Origin: Leptotrichia sp. oral taxon 215 str. W9775
Lineage (GTDB): Bacteria; Fusobacteriota; Fusobacteriia; Fusobacteriales; Leptotrichiaceae
Reading direction: 5' to 3'
DNA length: 64,000 nucleotides
NCBI RefSeq assembly: GCF_000469505.1
Contig: NZ_KI272860.1
Span: 233,997-297,996 of the forward strand
Positions 7,823-17,032 of this stretch are shown one piece after another. Made by a program: the position numbers and the translations under genes. Positions within the stretch are counted from its first letter, which is position 1. Each line of letters starts with the position of its first letter. The notes beneath the pieces are model-generated. The model made no database searches, had not been told where the DNA came from, and was given only the letters and a program-made list of their open reading frames with translations.

Positions 7823-8569
7823 TTAATATATTGTATTCAGAAATTCTTTTACTCTCTGAGTTTCAGGATTTTCAAATATTTTTTCTACTGTACCCTTTTC
7901 AAGTATTTTTCCATTTTCCATTACTATAACTTCATCAGATATTTCCCTTACAAATTTCATTTCATGACTTACAATGAGCATCGTCATTTTTCTTTCCTTT
8001 TTCAGCTTTCTTATTATATCCAGGACTTCTTTTACAAGTTCAGGATCCAGTGCAGAAGTTGGCTCGTCAAACAGAAGAATATCCGGCTCCAGTGCCAATC
8101 CTCTTGCTATTGCAACCCTCTGTTTCTGTCCTCCTGAAAGCTCATTGGGAAAATTATCCTTCTTATCGGCAAGACCAACTGTTTCAAGTACTTTTCCTGC
8201 TATTTCTTCAGCTTTTTTCACATCTGTTTTCTTTACTATTCTCAATGTCTTTACAATATTATCCTTCACTGTCATATGTGGAAATAGATTAAAATTCTGG
8301 AATATCATTCCTGTTTTCAGTAAAAGCTCCTTTTTTATTTTCTTATCAATTCCTTTATCCTGTAAATCATGGCCTTCTATAAGTATTTTCCCGCCAGTCA
8401 GTGTTTCAAGGTCTGCTATACATCTTAAAATTGTTGATTTTCCACTTCCACTGGGACCTATCAGAGAAACTGCCTCTCCTTTGTTTATTGTAAAATTTAT
8501 GTCATCCAGTATAAGATTATTTCCAAACTGTTTTTTCAGATTAATAACTTCTATTATTTTTTCTTTCAT
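7823..8569 (-). CDS. Polar amino acid ABC transporter ATP-binding protein
   Basis: A 248-residue ATPase of the GlnQ/HisP/TcyC group. Walker A GPSGSGKSTILR near residue 35, signature LSGGQKQRVAIARGLA near 140, Walker B ILLFDEPTSALDPELV near 160 and HEMKF switch region near 200. It energises uptake through the permease encoded directly upstream. The start is the ATG at 8567-8569, preceded by AGGTG at good distance; the upstream GTG lies in that ribosome-binding site. Third gene of the binding protein-permease-ATPase operon. The polar amino acid specificity is a family-level call. Confidence 0.88.
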   Translation of the reverse strand: MKEKIIEVINLKKQFGNNLILDDINFTINKGEAVSLIGPSGSGKSTILRCIADLETLTGGKILIEGHDLQDKGIDKKIKKELLLKTGMIFQNFNLFPHMTVKDNIVKTLRIVKKTDVKKAEEIAGKVLETVGLADKKDNFPNELSGGQKQRVAIARGLALEPDILLFDEPTSALDPELVKEVLDIIRKLKKERKMTMLIVSHEMKFVREISDEVIVMENGKILEKGTVEKIFENPETQRVKEFLNTIY

Positions 8570-8578
8570 ATCTTTCAC

Positions 8579-9232
8579 CTAAATTCTTATTTTATTTTTC
8601 TTTTCTGCATTCTTAAACAGTCTGTCTACAGCTAAACTCAACACAAGATAAATAATAATCGCACATATATATGGAGTTATATTATAATACTGGTTTGCAA
8701 GTTCCTTTGTTCTTTTCATTATTTCCGTTACTGCCAGAACATAAATCAGCGAAGTATCTTTTATAAGGGTAATCGCTTCACTTCCCAATGTTGGTAGAAC
8801 TCTTCTTATCGCCTGTGGAAGTATAATATACAATGTTTTCTGCCAGTAGCTGTATCCTAGCACTTTTGCAGCTTCATGCTGTCCCTGATCTATACTTTCC
8901 AGGCCACTTCTCATTATCTCAATCAGGTATGCCGCATAATTTATTACAAATGTCAGTACAGCTGCAGAATATGGATCAAGTTTCACTCTATATCCAAAGA
9001 AATTTATTAATGGAATTCCATAATATACTATAAACAGCTGGAGCATCAGGGGAGTTCCCCTGAATACCCATGTATACACTGAAAGAATACTCTTAACAAT
9101 CTTATTTTTTTCTGTATATGCCAATGCTCCCAATATTCCCAACGGGACAGAAAATACTATCGTACAGACATATAGTGAAAATACTACCGGCAAAGTTTCC
9201 AGCAGTTCAATGAACATATTTAATGGTGACAT
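8579..9232 (-). CDS. Polar amino acid ABC transporter permease
   Basis: A 217-residue HisM/GlnP-type permease with about five membrane spans. Family motifs are YTWVFRGTPLMLQLFIVYYG near residue 55, AAYLIEIMRSGLESIDQGQHEAA near 100 and the coupling loop AAKVLGYSYWQKTLYIILPQA. It starts 2 bases after the binding-protein gene ends, with AAGGA inside that gene's end. It forms the membrane channel for the amino acid captured by the product of 9235-10023. Confidence 0.9.
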   Translation of the reverse strand: MSPLNMFIELLETLPVVFSLYVCTIVFSVPLGILGALAYTEKNKIVKSILSVYTWVFRGTPLMLQLFIVYYGIPLINFFGYRVKLDPYSAAVLTFVINYAAYLIEIMRSGLESIDQGQHEAAKVLGYSYWQKTLYIILPQAIRRVLPTLGSEAITLIKDTSLIYVLAVTEIMKRTKELANQYYNITPYICAIIIYLVLSLAVDRLFKNAEKKNKIRI

Positions 9233-9234
9233 CT

Positions 9235-10023
9235 CTAATCCTTAAACCATTTTGAATATATTTTTTGATATGTCCCGTCTTTTCTCAATTCATCTATTGC
9301 TTTTTCTATTTCTTCTATTAATTTTTTATTTCCTTTTTTTGCCGCTATTCCCATTTCCTCAATTCCAAAATTTTCATCAAGGATTCTGTAAAGTTCTTTT
9401 CCTGCCTGTTTTTCTTCCGTATTTTTTATATATTTTGCATATGCTTCATCAACAACTATTGCATCCAGTCTTCCTATACCAAGATCCATAAATGCCTGAT
9501 CATATTGCGGATATGTTTTCAGTTCCTTAAATCCCTTATCTGCATTTTCCTTTTTAATCTTTTCTTCTCCACTGCTCTGTGACTGAACTCCTACGACTTT
9601 TCCTTTCAGATCTGCTTTAGTCTTTATTGGAGAGTCTATATTTACAATTATTATCTGATTATTGCTCAGATAAGCTTTTGAAATTTCTGTTTCCTTTGCC
9701 CTGTCAGGCGTTATTGTAAGTCCATTCCATATCAGGTCTATATTTCCACTGTTTAAATCCATTATTTTTGAATCCCAGTTTATAGGCTTAAATTCAACTT
9801 CTATTTTTAACTTTTCTGCCACAGCCTTTGCAAGATCAATATCAAATCCTATTAATTCCCCTTTTTCATTTTTAAATCCCATTGGTGCAAAAGTATCATC
9901 CAGCCCAATAACAACCTTTTGAGGTAACTTATCCTCATTTTTCGTTTCTTTCTTATCTGTTTTTTCCACGCTGCACATGAGTATCGTCATTGCCATCACT
10001 AATAAAATTATTATCTTTTTCAT
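9235..10023 (-). CDS. Amino acid ABC transporter substrate-binding lipoprotein
   Basis: A 262-residue family 3 binding protein. Residues 1-16 are a signal peptide and Cys17 (TILMC) a lipobox cysteine. The mature protein has VVIGLDDTFAPMGFKNEKGE, GFDIDLAKAVAEKL, the ITPDRAKE loop after residue 105 and GVQSQSSGEE. It resembles cystine/glutamine/histidine-binding proteins; the exact amino acid is not visible. Transcription passes through a 12-codon leader with a Met, a Cys and two His codons and then a terminator, pointing to cysteine or histidine availability as the control signal. Confidence 0.9.
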   Translation of the reverse strand: MKKIIILLVMAMTILMCSVEKTDKKETKNEDKLPQKVVIGLDDTFAPMGFKNEKGELIGFDIDLAKAVAEKLKIEVEFKPINWDSKIMDLNSGNIDLIWNGLTITPDRAKETEISKAYLSNNQIIIVNIDSPIKTKADLKGKVVGVQSQSSGEEKIKKENADKGFKELKTYPQYDQAFMDLGIGRLDAIVVDEAYAKYIKNTEEKQAGKELYRILDENFGIEEMGIAAKKGNKKLIEEIEKAIDELRKDGTYQKIYSKWFKD

Positions 10024-10135
10024 ATTTTTTCCTCCATCTCTATACTTCTTTCTGTAGATTATTTTGTCATTTCACTGATCATCGGTAAATATTTAATAAT
10101 CTTGCCCCTTAACTTCTATAACCCAGAAATATAAC

Positions 10136-10174
10136 CCAGAAAAAAAGCTCCCAGTTTTTTTCCTGAGAGCTTTT
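10136..10174 (-). terminator. Leader terminator before the amino acid ABC operon
   Basis: On the minus strand AAAAGCTCTCAGG pairs with CTGGGAGCTTTT around an A-rich loop and is followed by a T run. It lies between the promoter at 10370-10398 and the first structural gene at 10023, so it must be read through for the operon to be expressed. Confidence 0.85.
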
Positions 10175-10186
10175 CTATTTATTTAA

Positions 10187-10306
10187 TAAAAGATTTAGAA
10201 GCATCACAGGTACAAATTCTTATCAATACAACATAAGTCTGTACCTGAAATCTTAAAAGCACAAACTTATTTACCTATGATGACACATCGCTTCTCTAAA
10301 TCTTTT
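10187..10306 (-). promoter_or_regulatory. Long-stem leader RNA structure (attenuation region)
   Basis: The 5' arm AAAAGATTTAGAGAAGC lies inside the leader peptide frame (about 10290-10306) and pairs with GCTTCTAAATCTTTT (10187-10202) apart from a bulge. Enclosed is a second perfect stem, TGTACCTG/CAGGTACA (10207-10214 with 10240-10247). Because the outer 5' arm is coding, ribosome position on the leader peptide would decide whether the structure forms. Confidence 0.7.
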
Positions 10307-10309
10307 CAT
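10271..10309 (-). CDS. 12-residue leader peptide MKRFREAMCHHR
   Basis: A 13-codon frame including its TAA stop, preceded by AGGAGG with 7-base spacing, directly downstream of a strong promoter and upstream of a terminator and the amino acid ABC operon. Codons 8-12 are Met-Cys-His-His-Arg. The layout is that of an amino-acid-sensing leader peptide: a ribosome stalled at the Cys or His codons would hold the coding arm of the long stem. No known named leader peptide family was recognised. The sensed residue is inferred. Confidence 0.7.
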   Translation of the reverse strand: MKRFREAMCHHR

Positions 10310-10369
10310 TTTCTTTCCTCCTAATTTTTGTTTTTTGTTTTTAAATCCTTTTCTTAGATTTATAAATTG

Positions 10370-10398
10370 ATTATAATGGATACTGTAACAAAAGTCAA
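10370..10398 (-). promoter_or_regulatory. Promoter of the amino acid ABC operon leader
   Basis: TTGACT (10393-10398), 17 bases, TATAAT (10370-10375) on the minus strand. Expected leader length to the first structural gene is about 340 bases. The remaining stretch 10399-10528 is AT-rich with nothing recognised. Confidence 0.85.
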
Positions 10399-10528
10399 AT
10401 ATATAAAATTTACAAATTCCATAAATTATATATATGAATAAACTATGTTTATTTCATTTACTATTTTATTTTGTGACATTATAAATAACTCAATAAATAT
10501 AGTTTTTCACATATCTTATTTATATACT

Positions 10529-11728
10529 TTATTTTTTCAACATAACATCTACAGCTGCTATATAATAATTTATTGAAAAATATAGAGCTTCATCTTTTAT
10601 TTGAAATGCAGGATTATGCCATTCGTAAGGGCATCCTGTACCTATAAATGCAAATAGACCAGGTACTTTCCCCTGATAGAAGGAAAAATCTTCTCCACCA
10701 GTTGTCATTTCAGGCACTTTAACATCTGCAAATGCTGAAACTTCTTCTCCTATTAACTTTGCAAGCATTTCATCATTATCCACAAATGGATGTGAGTCTC
10801 CCCACAAAATTTCATATTTCTGTTCAAAAGCTTCAGTATAGTTTTTTACAACCTGAGCAAATAATTTTTTTATTCTTTCCTGTACAGATTTCTTAAAAGT
10901 TCTCATTGTACCTTCCATTACTACACTTTCAGGTATTACATTCCATGTATTTCCACCTGATATTCTTGTTACACTGATTATTGCCATATCAGCAGGAGAT
11001 ACGTATCTGCTCACTATTGACTGAATTGACATTACAATCTGGCTGGCAGTCACTATTGGATCATTTCCATTTTGAGGTGCCGCCGCATGAGTTCCTGTAC
11101 CGTTAATTTTAACTTCAAATCTGTCTACCGCCGCCATAAGAGACCCTGATTTTATCCCAATTGTTCCCAGCGGTAAATCAGGCTTATTATGAAATCCTGC
11201 AATTGCTGAAATTTCTTCCAATGCACCTGAAGCTATCACTTCCCTGGCTCCTGCATTTATTTCTTCGGCTGGCTGAAAAATAAGCCTTACTCTACCCTTC
11301 AGCCCTTTTTCCCTTTCCTTCAATATTTTCGACGCACCTAAAAGGGAAGCTGTATGAAAATCATGACCACAGGCATGCATCACCCCATTATTTTGAGATT
11401 TGTACGGATAATCTGTCATTTCATTTATTGGAAGGGCATCAATATCAGCTCTTAATGCAGCTATTTTTTCCCCTTCTCCAATTTCAGCAACAACTCCTGT
11501 TTTCAAGTTAAAAGGTAAAATTTTTATATTATGCTCTGCTAAAAACTTCTTTATAAATTCTGTTGTTTTATATTCCTTTCCTGATAATTCAGGATTTGTG
11601 TGAAGATATTGTCTGATTTCTCTTATTTCTTCAAGTAAACTATCAGACAAATTATATTTTTGTGAAGCTTCTTTTAACAATTCCTTCGGCAGTTCTTTTT
11701 TCTGGGATTCATTTTTTTCATTTTCCAT
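10529..11728 (-). CDS. M20 family amidohydrolase (N-acyl-amino acid/hippurate hydrolase type)
   Basis: A 399-residue metallopeptidase of the M20D group, which removes acyl groups from N-acyl amino acids or splits aminobenzoyl-type amides. Visible metal-site motifs are ADIDALPI near residue 93, MHACGHDFHTASLLGA near 115 (Cys, His ligands), QPAEE near 150 and TTGGEDFSFYQ near 345; the lid domain has GTGTHAAAPQNGNDPI. The N-terminal 25 residues are an extra Lys/Glu-rich extension. No signal peptide is seen, so it is probably cytoplasmic. Substrate unknown. Confidence 0.88.
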   Translation of the reverse strand: MENEKNESQKKELPKELLKEASQKYNLSDSLLEEIREIRQYLHTNPELSGKEYKTTEFIKKFLAEHNIKILPFNLKTGVVAEIGEGEKIAALRADIDALPINEMTDYPYKSQNNGVMHACGHDFHTASLLGASKILKEREKGLKGRVRLIFQPAEEINAGAREVIASGALEEISAIAGFHNKPDLPLGTIGIKSGSLMAAVDRFEVKINGTGTHAAAPQNGNDPIVTASQIVMSIQSIVSRYVSPADMAIISVTRISGGNTWNVIPESVVMEGTMRTFKKSVQERIKKLFAQVVKNYTEAFEQKYEILWGDSHPFVDNDEMLAKLIGEEVSAFADVKVPEMTTGGEDFSFYQGKVPGLFAFIGTGCPYEWHNPAFQIKDEALYFSINYYIAAVDVMLKK

Positions 11729-11796
11729 TTTAAAATTTCCCCTTTCTTTTCTACATTAAATTGACAGCTATTCTAAAATACTTATCTTTACTATTT

Positions 11797-12558
11797 CTAC
11801 TTTTCCCTATGTACGTTAAATCCTGTAGCCTGCTTTGTAGCCATTATTGTAACGTCTGATATTTGAACATGTTTAGGCTGATTAGCTACGTATAATGCCA
11901 CATCTGCTATATCTTCAGGCTTTAAAGCTTCCACACCTTCATAAACTTTTTTCGCTCTTTCCTTATCCCCATGAAATCTCACTTCACTAAAGTCAGTTTC
12001 AACAATTCCTGGCTGCAATGTACTCACTTTAATATTTTTATCAATTGTATCTATTCTTATTCCATCGCTTAGAAATTTCACAGCAGACTTTGTGGCACAG
12101 TAGACTGCAGCTCCTCCATAGGAATAAATTCCAGCTGTAGAACCGATATTTATTATATGTCCGTTATTATTTTCCACCATATTTGGGATAACTTCCCTTG
12201 TTACATACAGAAGTCCTTTTATATTTGTATCAATCATTCTTTCAATATCGGCTATATTATAATCCTGAAATTTTTCCAATCCAAGTGCAAGTCCCGCATT
12301 GTTTATAAGAATATCTATTTTTCCTGAATTTTTAATTATTTCCTTTACTGTATCCCTTACTTTTTCATATCCTGTCACATCAAGTTCATAAATATCAACC
12401 TTTACATCATATCTGCCTTCAATATCATTTTTTATTTCCTGAAGTTTTTCCTTCCTTCTGGCACACAAAATGAGATTATCCCCATTTTTACCAAAGGAAT
12501 AAGCCATTGATTTTCCTATTCCACTGGAAGCTCCCGTTATAAAAATATTTCTTTTCAT
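11797..12558 (-). CDS. Short-chain dehydrogenase/reductase (YdfG-like)
   Basis: A 253-residue classical SDR. The NAD(P)-binding motif TGASSGIGKSMA is at residues 7-18, with an RRKEKL segment after the second strand favouring NADP. NNAGLALG is near residue 88, the catalytic Ser-Tyr-Lys is in GSTAGIYSYGGAAVYCATKSA around 140-160, and PGIVETDF follows. The family includes 3-hydroxy acid/serine dehydrogenases of the YdfG type; the substrate here is not determined. GAAAGGATG lies upstream of the ATG. Confidence 0.9.
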   Translation of the reverse strand: MKRNIFITGASSGIGKSMAYSFGKNGDNLILCARRKEKLQEIKNDIEGRYDVKVDIYELDVTGYEKVRDTVKEIIKNSGKIDILINNAGLALGLEKFQDYNIADIERMIDTNIKGLLYVTREVIPNMVENNNGHIINIGSTAGIYSYGGAAVYCATKSAVKFLSDGIRIDTIDKNIKVSTLQPGIVETDFSEVRFHGDKERAKKVYEGVEALKPEDIADVALYVANQPKHVQISDVTIMATKQATGFNVHREK

Positions 12559-12609
12559 TTTACATTCATCCTTTCGTTATAAGTAATCCAATATATCAAA
12601 AGAAATTTT

Positions 12610-15600
12610 CTATATGTAATCTGCCATGTTCAGTAATTTATACTTATATCCCATGCCTTCGAACATATTTTTTCTATATATAAGCCCTCTATATGCAGTT
12701 TTTCCATTGAATGTTTCTATATCGTTAATGTCTATTACAGTTTTTGCCCTATCCGCATCTTTATCCTTTACTGCATAAGGAAGAATAAATCCACCAATTC
12801 TATAATTTTTTACTACTTCTTCGTTTTCTGCCAGTCCTGTTTCCTTTGCAATTATTTTTACAATCTTGCTGTCTGTTTCCTGAATTTTTTCATACGGAAC
12901 GCTGGAATATTTTGTTTTATTTACTGCCAGAGTATCTAAAATTCTATTTTCCTTATCTATATCATTTTCTGATACAGCCTGTGCATATGCAAGATATGCA
13001 TAAAATACTCCTCTACCATTGTTCCCATTTTTTGTAATTTCATTTTCCCATGTATTTATATTTTCTTCAGGAATCGAAGTAAACACGTCAAATTTATATT
13101 TTGCCCTTGTTATTAATACATTTAAGAGCTTATATCCCTTCTGCTGATTATTTAAAGGCCCAAAATTCTGTATAAATTTCCCTTCTTCATTTTTTCCGAA
13201 AGTTGTAGAAAATATCATTACATCTCTTTCGTCTCCCTGAACATTTTCAAGATTTTTTACAAACATATTCTTTTCAAGTAGTTCATTATAACGGCTTTTT
13301 ACTGTTTCATTGTCATTTTCCCTTAAATATGAGTTTATTCTATTTAGAATATTTGTTTTCTGCTCCAGATTCAAAGTAACTATTCCCACACTTGGTAATT
13401 TACCATCTATAAGTATTTTATCACTGAAAATATGTTCTATAATTTTATCTGCTTCATCATCATTTTTTCTAGCTTTGTACACTCCATCCACTCTATAATA
13501 TTCGATTGGTGTGTATTCTGACTTTGACGGCATTGGAACAAGCCTTGATTCGTAAAATGCAGCATTGGAAAAATTAATCAGTTTCGGATGCTTCGATCTA
13601 TAATGGAAATCAAGATAAGACATAACCACATCTTCATTCAAATTATTTACATAATCAAGCAAAGACTCGCTGTCTGCTAAAAATAATGTTTCCTCATCTA
13701 TTTCTTCATTATCAGTTTCCTTCTGATCCATTTCCGCTCCAAAGTAGTTTGAAGGTGGCATCTGATGAATATCTCCTGAAACTATCTTATATTTCCCCCT
13801 CATCATGGAAGGCAATACTTCTTCCAGCTTAAGCTGACTGGCTTCATCAAATATTACAAGATCAAAAATTCCTTCCTGCAATGGAAATACGGCACTACAT
13901 GTATTCGGATCAGTCATTATCACAGGAAAAATCTTTTTGAAAAATTCTACATCTGTTCCTATAATTTCCCTCAATGTGTTTATTTTTCCATACTTTGCAT
14001 TTTTTCTAAGATTATACAGCATTTTTATATTGTCTTCTTTTCCCATAGAACCAAGTGCTCTTCTTCTTGTTTCCTGCCAGTTCTTTTTTATCTGATACTT
14101 CTGGTTATCAATTATAAATTTATCATGCTCAAGCAGTTTTCCTATATTTACTGAGTAATCCCTGTACATTTCACTTTTAACGTTGCTATTCTGTAACAAT
14201 GAATAATAGTAGGACAGCTTCAGAAATTCTTTCCTGTCTTCAATTTTATTTTCTTCAACATATTTTATAAAATTATTTATGAAAGCTTCTTCTTCTCTTG
14301 TTATTTCTCCACTTTTCTTTTCATCGATAAAACTCATAAATCCATTTCTGTTGTCTACAATTTCATTTAATATTTCAGAAAATTCTTCCAGTTCCTTTTG
14401 ATATTTTCCATAATCATGATGAGTAAATTTTTTATCCAAATATTTGTCATTATATGCAGATATTTTACCGGAATTTTTATAGATATCCTCCCATGCATTC
14501 TTTATACTTTTTACTTTGGAATTAAATATGGAAAATATTGAAACCTTCAGTTTATTTACACCAAAAAATTCTTCAAACTGTTTTCCGTATTTCGATGTAT
14601 TATCCTTAATGAAATTTATCATTTTTTTTGCATCATTTAACGTATTTGAAGTTTCTTCAAAAAATATTTCATACGACTGTATATTTTTAAACTTATCATT
14701 ATATATTCCTTCAAATTTTCTAATTTTATCAATCGTTCCTATTTTATTAAGCAGTCTATCCACAATATCAAGTATTCTGTAAACTGTGTCAGTATTATTT
14801 TTCTCAGTATCAACATGATAATAATCCTGATATTCTTTTCCTCCTAGAAGATTCAACATTGCATCATTTACTGTTAAATTAGTATTTTTCATATTTCCTT
14901 CTAAAGATTTCTGATGATTGTTGTATTTTTCCTTCAGAGCTTTATATTCCATTACCGAATACTCATATTTTGCTTCATCAAACTGTTCAGTCTTAGGTAG
15001 ATTTTCTGCAAGGTCTCTAACCCTCTTTACTATATCCCTTCTATCCTTTACAGGATCATTCAGCATTACAGTAAGATCTCCAAGACCAATATCTGTCAAT
15101 TTTTCATATATTACATCCAGAGCTGTTTTTTTCTCACATACAATCAGAATATTTGCACCATTCTCAAGGGAATTTGTTATAATTGCTGTCAGGGTCTGAC
15201 TTTTTCCTGTTCCCGGAGGTCCCTGAATAATTTTATACTGACTGTCTGTCAAAGTTTCTACAACATTCTGCTGACTTGGATCAGTCGAAATTGATGTATT
15301 TTTATTCAGCTGAAAATCATCCCTTTCAGATACATTAAATTTAAACTGGGCAAAATTTTCTGTTAAAGTATTGAAATCCTGTATTATTCCTTCATTCTGA
15401 CGTTTAAACAGCCCTAATACTCCTCCATAGAAAATAAACGGAGCACTCTTTCCCTTTTCATCAATTTTTTCAGCATTTTCAGGAAATTTTTCTATTTTAA
15501 ATTCCTCAGAGTATTCTATTTTCAATTTTTTGTTTATTTCAGAAAGTATATTTTTTATTTCATCGAATGTAAGTACACTGTCATCCTCATCTTTTCCTGC

Positions 15601-16110
15601 TTCATACACAGATGATAAATCAGTTTTATCATCTGAAAGAAGCTGCATCAGCAGTACTTTATTAATTTCAGCAGTAGAATTTTCATCCTTTGAAATTATA
15701 AACTCATTCATATCAGATTTAGATCTTGTTATATCCAGTTTCCATATAAATAAAGGAGATTTCATAACTGATTTTGTCTTATTATTCTGCTTTACAAGAA
15801 TCGGATATCCCAATGCAAGGCTATTTACTCCTTCTTCCCTTAAAATATTCATATTTTCATTAAAAAGATACTGTATTTTTCTTTCCACAGACTGATTTTT
15901 TTCTTCATTTGTCATTCTAATTTTCATGCTGAAATCTTTTTTTGTAAATAGATTCTCAAAAAATTTTTTAGAAAAATCCGGATTTATCTTATCAAAATCT
16001 GATAAATCCATTCTTGCCCGATATCTTCCAGGCATTGCACTTAGATAAATACTCCTCATTGAACCTACATTCAGTTTTTCCACCAGCAGGTTTAAAAAAT
16101 TAATATTCAT
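12610..16110 (-). CDS. Large superfamily 1 (Upf1-like) helicase with degenerate C-terminal nuclease-like region
   Basis: About 1166 residues. The ATPase core has Walker A QGPPGTGKSQTLTA near residue 300, Walker B DLVIFDEASQL near 755, SGDIHQMPPS (motif III), FHYRSKHP (motif IV region) and LENVQGDERD plus NVLITRAK (motifs V and VI) towards residue 1000. A coiled, Lys/Glu-rich insertion of about 350 residues separates Walker A from Walker B. The last 100 residues resemble the Vsr-like endonuclease domain found at the end of related helicases, but the usual ECDG-type metal centre reads DINDI. The start is uncertain: ATG at 16110, or TTG at 16134. Such proteins are sometimes linked with anti-phage defence; no partner gene is visible here. 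Confidence 0.8.
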   Translation of the reverse strand: MNINFLNLLVEKLNVGSMRSIYLSAMPGRYRARMDLSDFDKINPDFSKKFFENLFTKKDFSMKIRMTNEEKNQSVERKIQYLFNENMNILREEGVNSLALGYPILVKQNNKTKSVMKSPLFIWKLDITRSKSDMNEFIISKDENSTAEINKVLLMQLLSDDKTDLSSVYEAGKDEDDSVLTFDEIKNILSEINKKLKIEYSEEFKIEKFPENAEKIDEKGKSAPFIFYGGVLGLFKRQNEGIIQDFNTLTENFAQFKFNVSERDDFQLNKNTSISTDPSQQNVVETLTDSQYKIIQGPPGTGKSQTLTAIITNSLENGANILIVCEKKTALDVIYEKLTDIGLGDLTVMLNDPVKDRRDIVKRVRDLAENLPKTEQFDEAKYEYSVMEYKALKEKYNNHQKSLEGNMKNTNLTVNDAMLNLLGGKEYQDYYHVDTEKNNTDTVYRILDIVDRLLNKIGTIDKIRKFEGIYNDKFKNIQSYEIFFEETSNTLNDAKKMINFIKDNTSKYGKQFEEFFGVNKLKVSIFSIFNSKVKSIKNAWEDIYKNSGKISAYNDKYLDKKFTHHDYGKYQKELEEFSEILNEIVDNRNGFMSFIDEKKSGEITREEEAFINNFIKYVEENKIEDRKEFLKLSYYYSLLQNSNVKSEMYRDYSVNIGKLLEHDKFIIDNQKYQIKKNWQETRRRALGSMGKEDNIKMLYNLRKNAKYGKINTLREIIGTDVEFFKKIFPVIMTDPNTCSAVFPLQEGIFDLVIFDEASQLKLEEVLPSMMRGKYKIVSGDIHQMPPSNYFGAEMDQKETDNEEIDEETLFLADSESLLDYVNNLNEDVVMSYLDFHYRSKHPKLINFSNAAFYESRLVPMPSKSEYTPIEYYRVDGVYKARKNDDEADKIIEHIFSDKILIDGKLPSVGIVTLNLEQKTNILNRINSYLRENDNETVKSRYNELLEKNMFVKNLENVQGDERDVMIFSTTFGKNEEGKFIQNFGPLNNQQKGYKLLNVLITRAKYKFDVFTSIPEENINTWENEITKNGNNGRGVFYAYLAYAQAVSENDIDKENRILDTLAVNKTKYSSVPYEKIQETDSKIVKIIAKETGLAENEEVVKNYRIGGFILPYAVKDKDADRAKTVIDINDIETFNGKTAYRGLIYRKNMFEGMGYKYKLLNMADYI

Positions 16111-16299
16111 ATTTAGATTTAAAACCTTCTTCAAATATTATAAATAATATCCCACAGCATTCTAATAATTGCTGCCTGAAGAGTTTTTTCTCCTTTCCTT
16201 TTAAATATTATCCATATTGATTTATATAATAATTATACTAAAAAAGACTTTATTATTCTATCTCAATTTAACATATTTTCTTTTTGTATTCTTAAATTT

Positions 16300-16782
16300 T
16301 TAGAATACAAGACGCATTTCATACCATACAACTCCACCATGGGTAGATTCAGATACTCCTTCATTTTTAAATCCAAATTTTGAATAATAATGTACAAGTG
16401 CATCCTTACAGGTCAGAACTACTCCTTTTCTTTTTTTATCTTTTGCATCCTTAATCATTTCATTTAGTAATTTTTCAGCATAACCTCTTTTTCTGTAGTC
16501 AGGTAATGTATTAACTCCAAAAACCATCTGCCATTCACCTTCAGGATTGTGTAAATGAGGATTTTCATACATTTCATCTGATAAATTTGGGATATCTGTT
16601 ACCATTCCATTTACAAAACTGACAATTTTCCCATCTTCCTCAAGAATCCAGAAATAATCAGGATATACAGTCAGCCTTCCTTTAAATGATTCTTCTGTTG
16701 CAGCTTCACTTGCTGGAAAACACTCTGCTTCTATGGCTGTTATTTCCTTCAGATCTTGAATTTTTCCTCTTCTTATATTCAT
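16300..16782 (-). CDS. GNAT family N-acetyltransferase
   Basis: A 160-residue acetyltransferase. The acetyl-CoA-binding motif A is FGVNTLPDYRKRGYAEKLL around residues 90-110 (R/Q-x-x-G-x-G/A variant RKRGYA), with VLTCKDALVHYYSKFGFKNEG near the C-terminus typical of the family. The N-terminal IRRGKIQDLKEITAIEAECFP is also family-like. The start ATG at 16780-16782 has AGGAAAGG upstream; a TTG at 16803 would include that site. Substrate unknown. Confidence 0.88.
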   Translation of the reverse strand: MNIRRGKIQDLKEITAIEAECFPASEAATEESFKGRLTVYPDYFWILEEDGKIVSFVNGMVTDIPNLSDEMYENPHLHNPEGEWQMVFGVNTLPDYRKRGYAEKLLNEMIKDAKDKKRKGVVLTCKDALVHYYSKFGFKNEGVSESTHGGVVWYEMRLVF

Positions 16783-16934
16783 AAATTTATCCTTTCCTGA
16801 CAATTTTTAACTTTTTACTTTATTTTACCTTTATCTTCTGAAAAAATCAATTGTGTATTTCTGGGAAATTTTCTTTCATTTTCTCATTTCTTTAATATAA
16901 CTACCATGTGTATAAATATAATTTGTAAAAATGT

Positions 16935-16986
16935 ACATAAAAACGGTAATAAAGATACTTCCAAGAAATAATATCCAATTACCGTT
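16935..16986 (-). terminator. Terminator-like inverted repeat after module A
   Basis: On the minus strand AACGGTAAT (16978-16986) pairs with ATTACCGTT (16942-16950), followed by TTTTATG. It lies about 45 bases after the end of the last module A gene (17033). The stem is perfect but the T run is short. Confidence 0.5.
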
Positions 16987-17032
16987 CTGTTTTATTCTTT
17001 TTTTCAATAATTTTTATTTTTACTTTTTTATC

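Noticed and set aside
10136..10363. T-box or lysine riboswitch in the amino acid ABC leader
   Set aside because: No T-box (AGGGTGG-type) sequence or lysine-element motifs were seen; the leader peptide explains the layout better.
16131..16160. Nine-codon leader-like frame MLWDIIYNI upstream of the helicase
   Set aside because: The strong AAAGGAG lies about 24 bases before its ATG, too far, and there is no terminator downstream, so it is not supported as a leader peptide.
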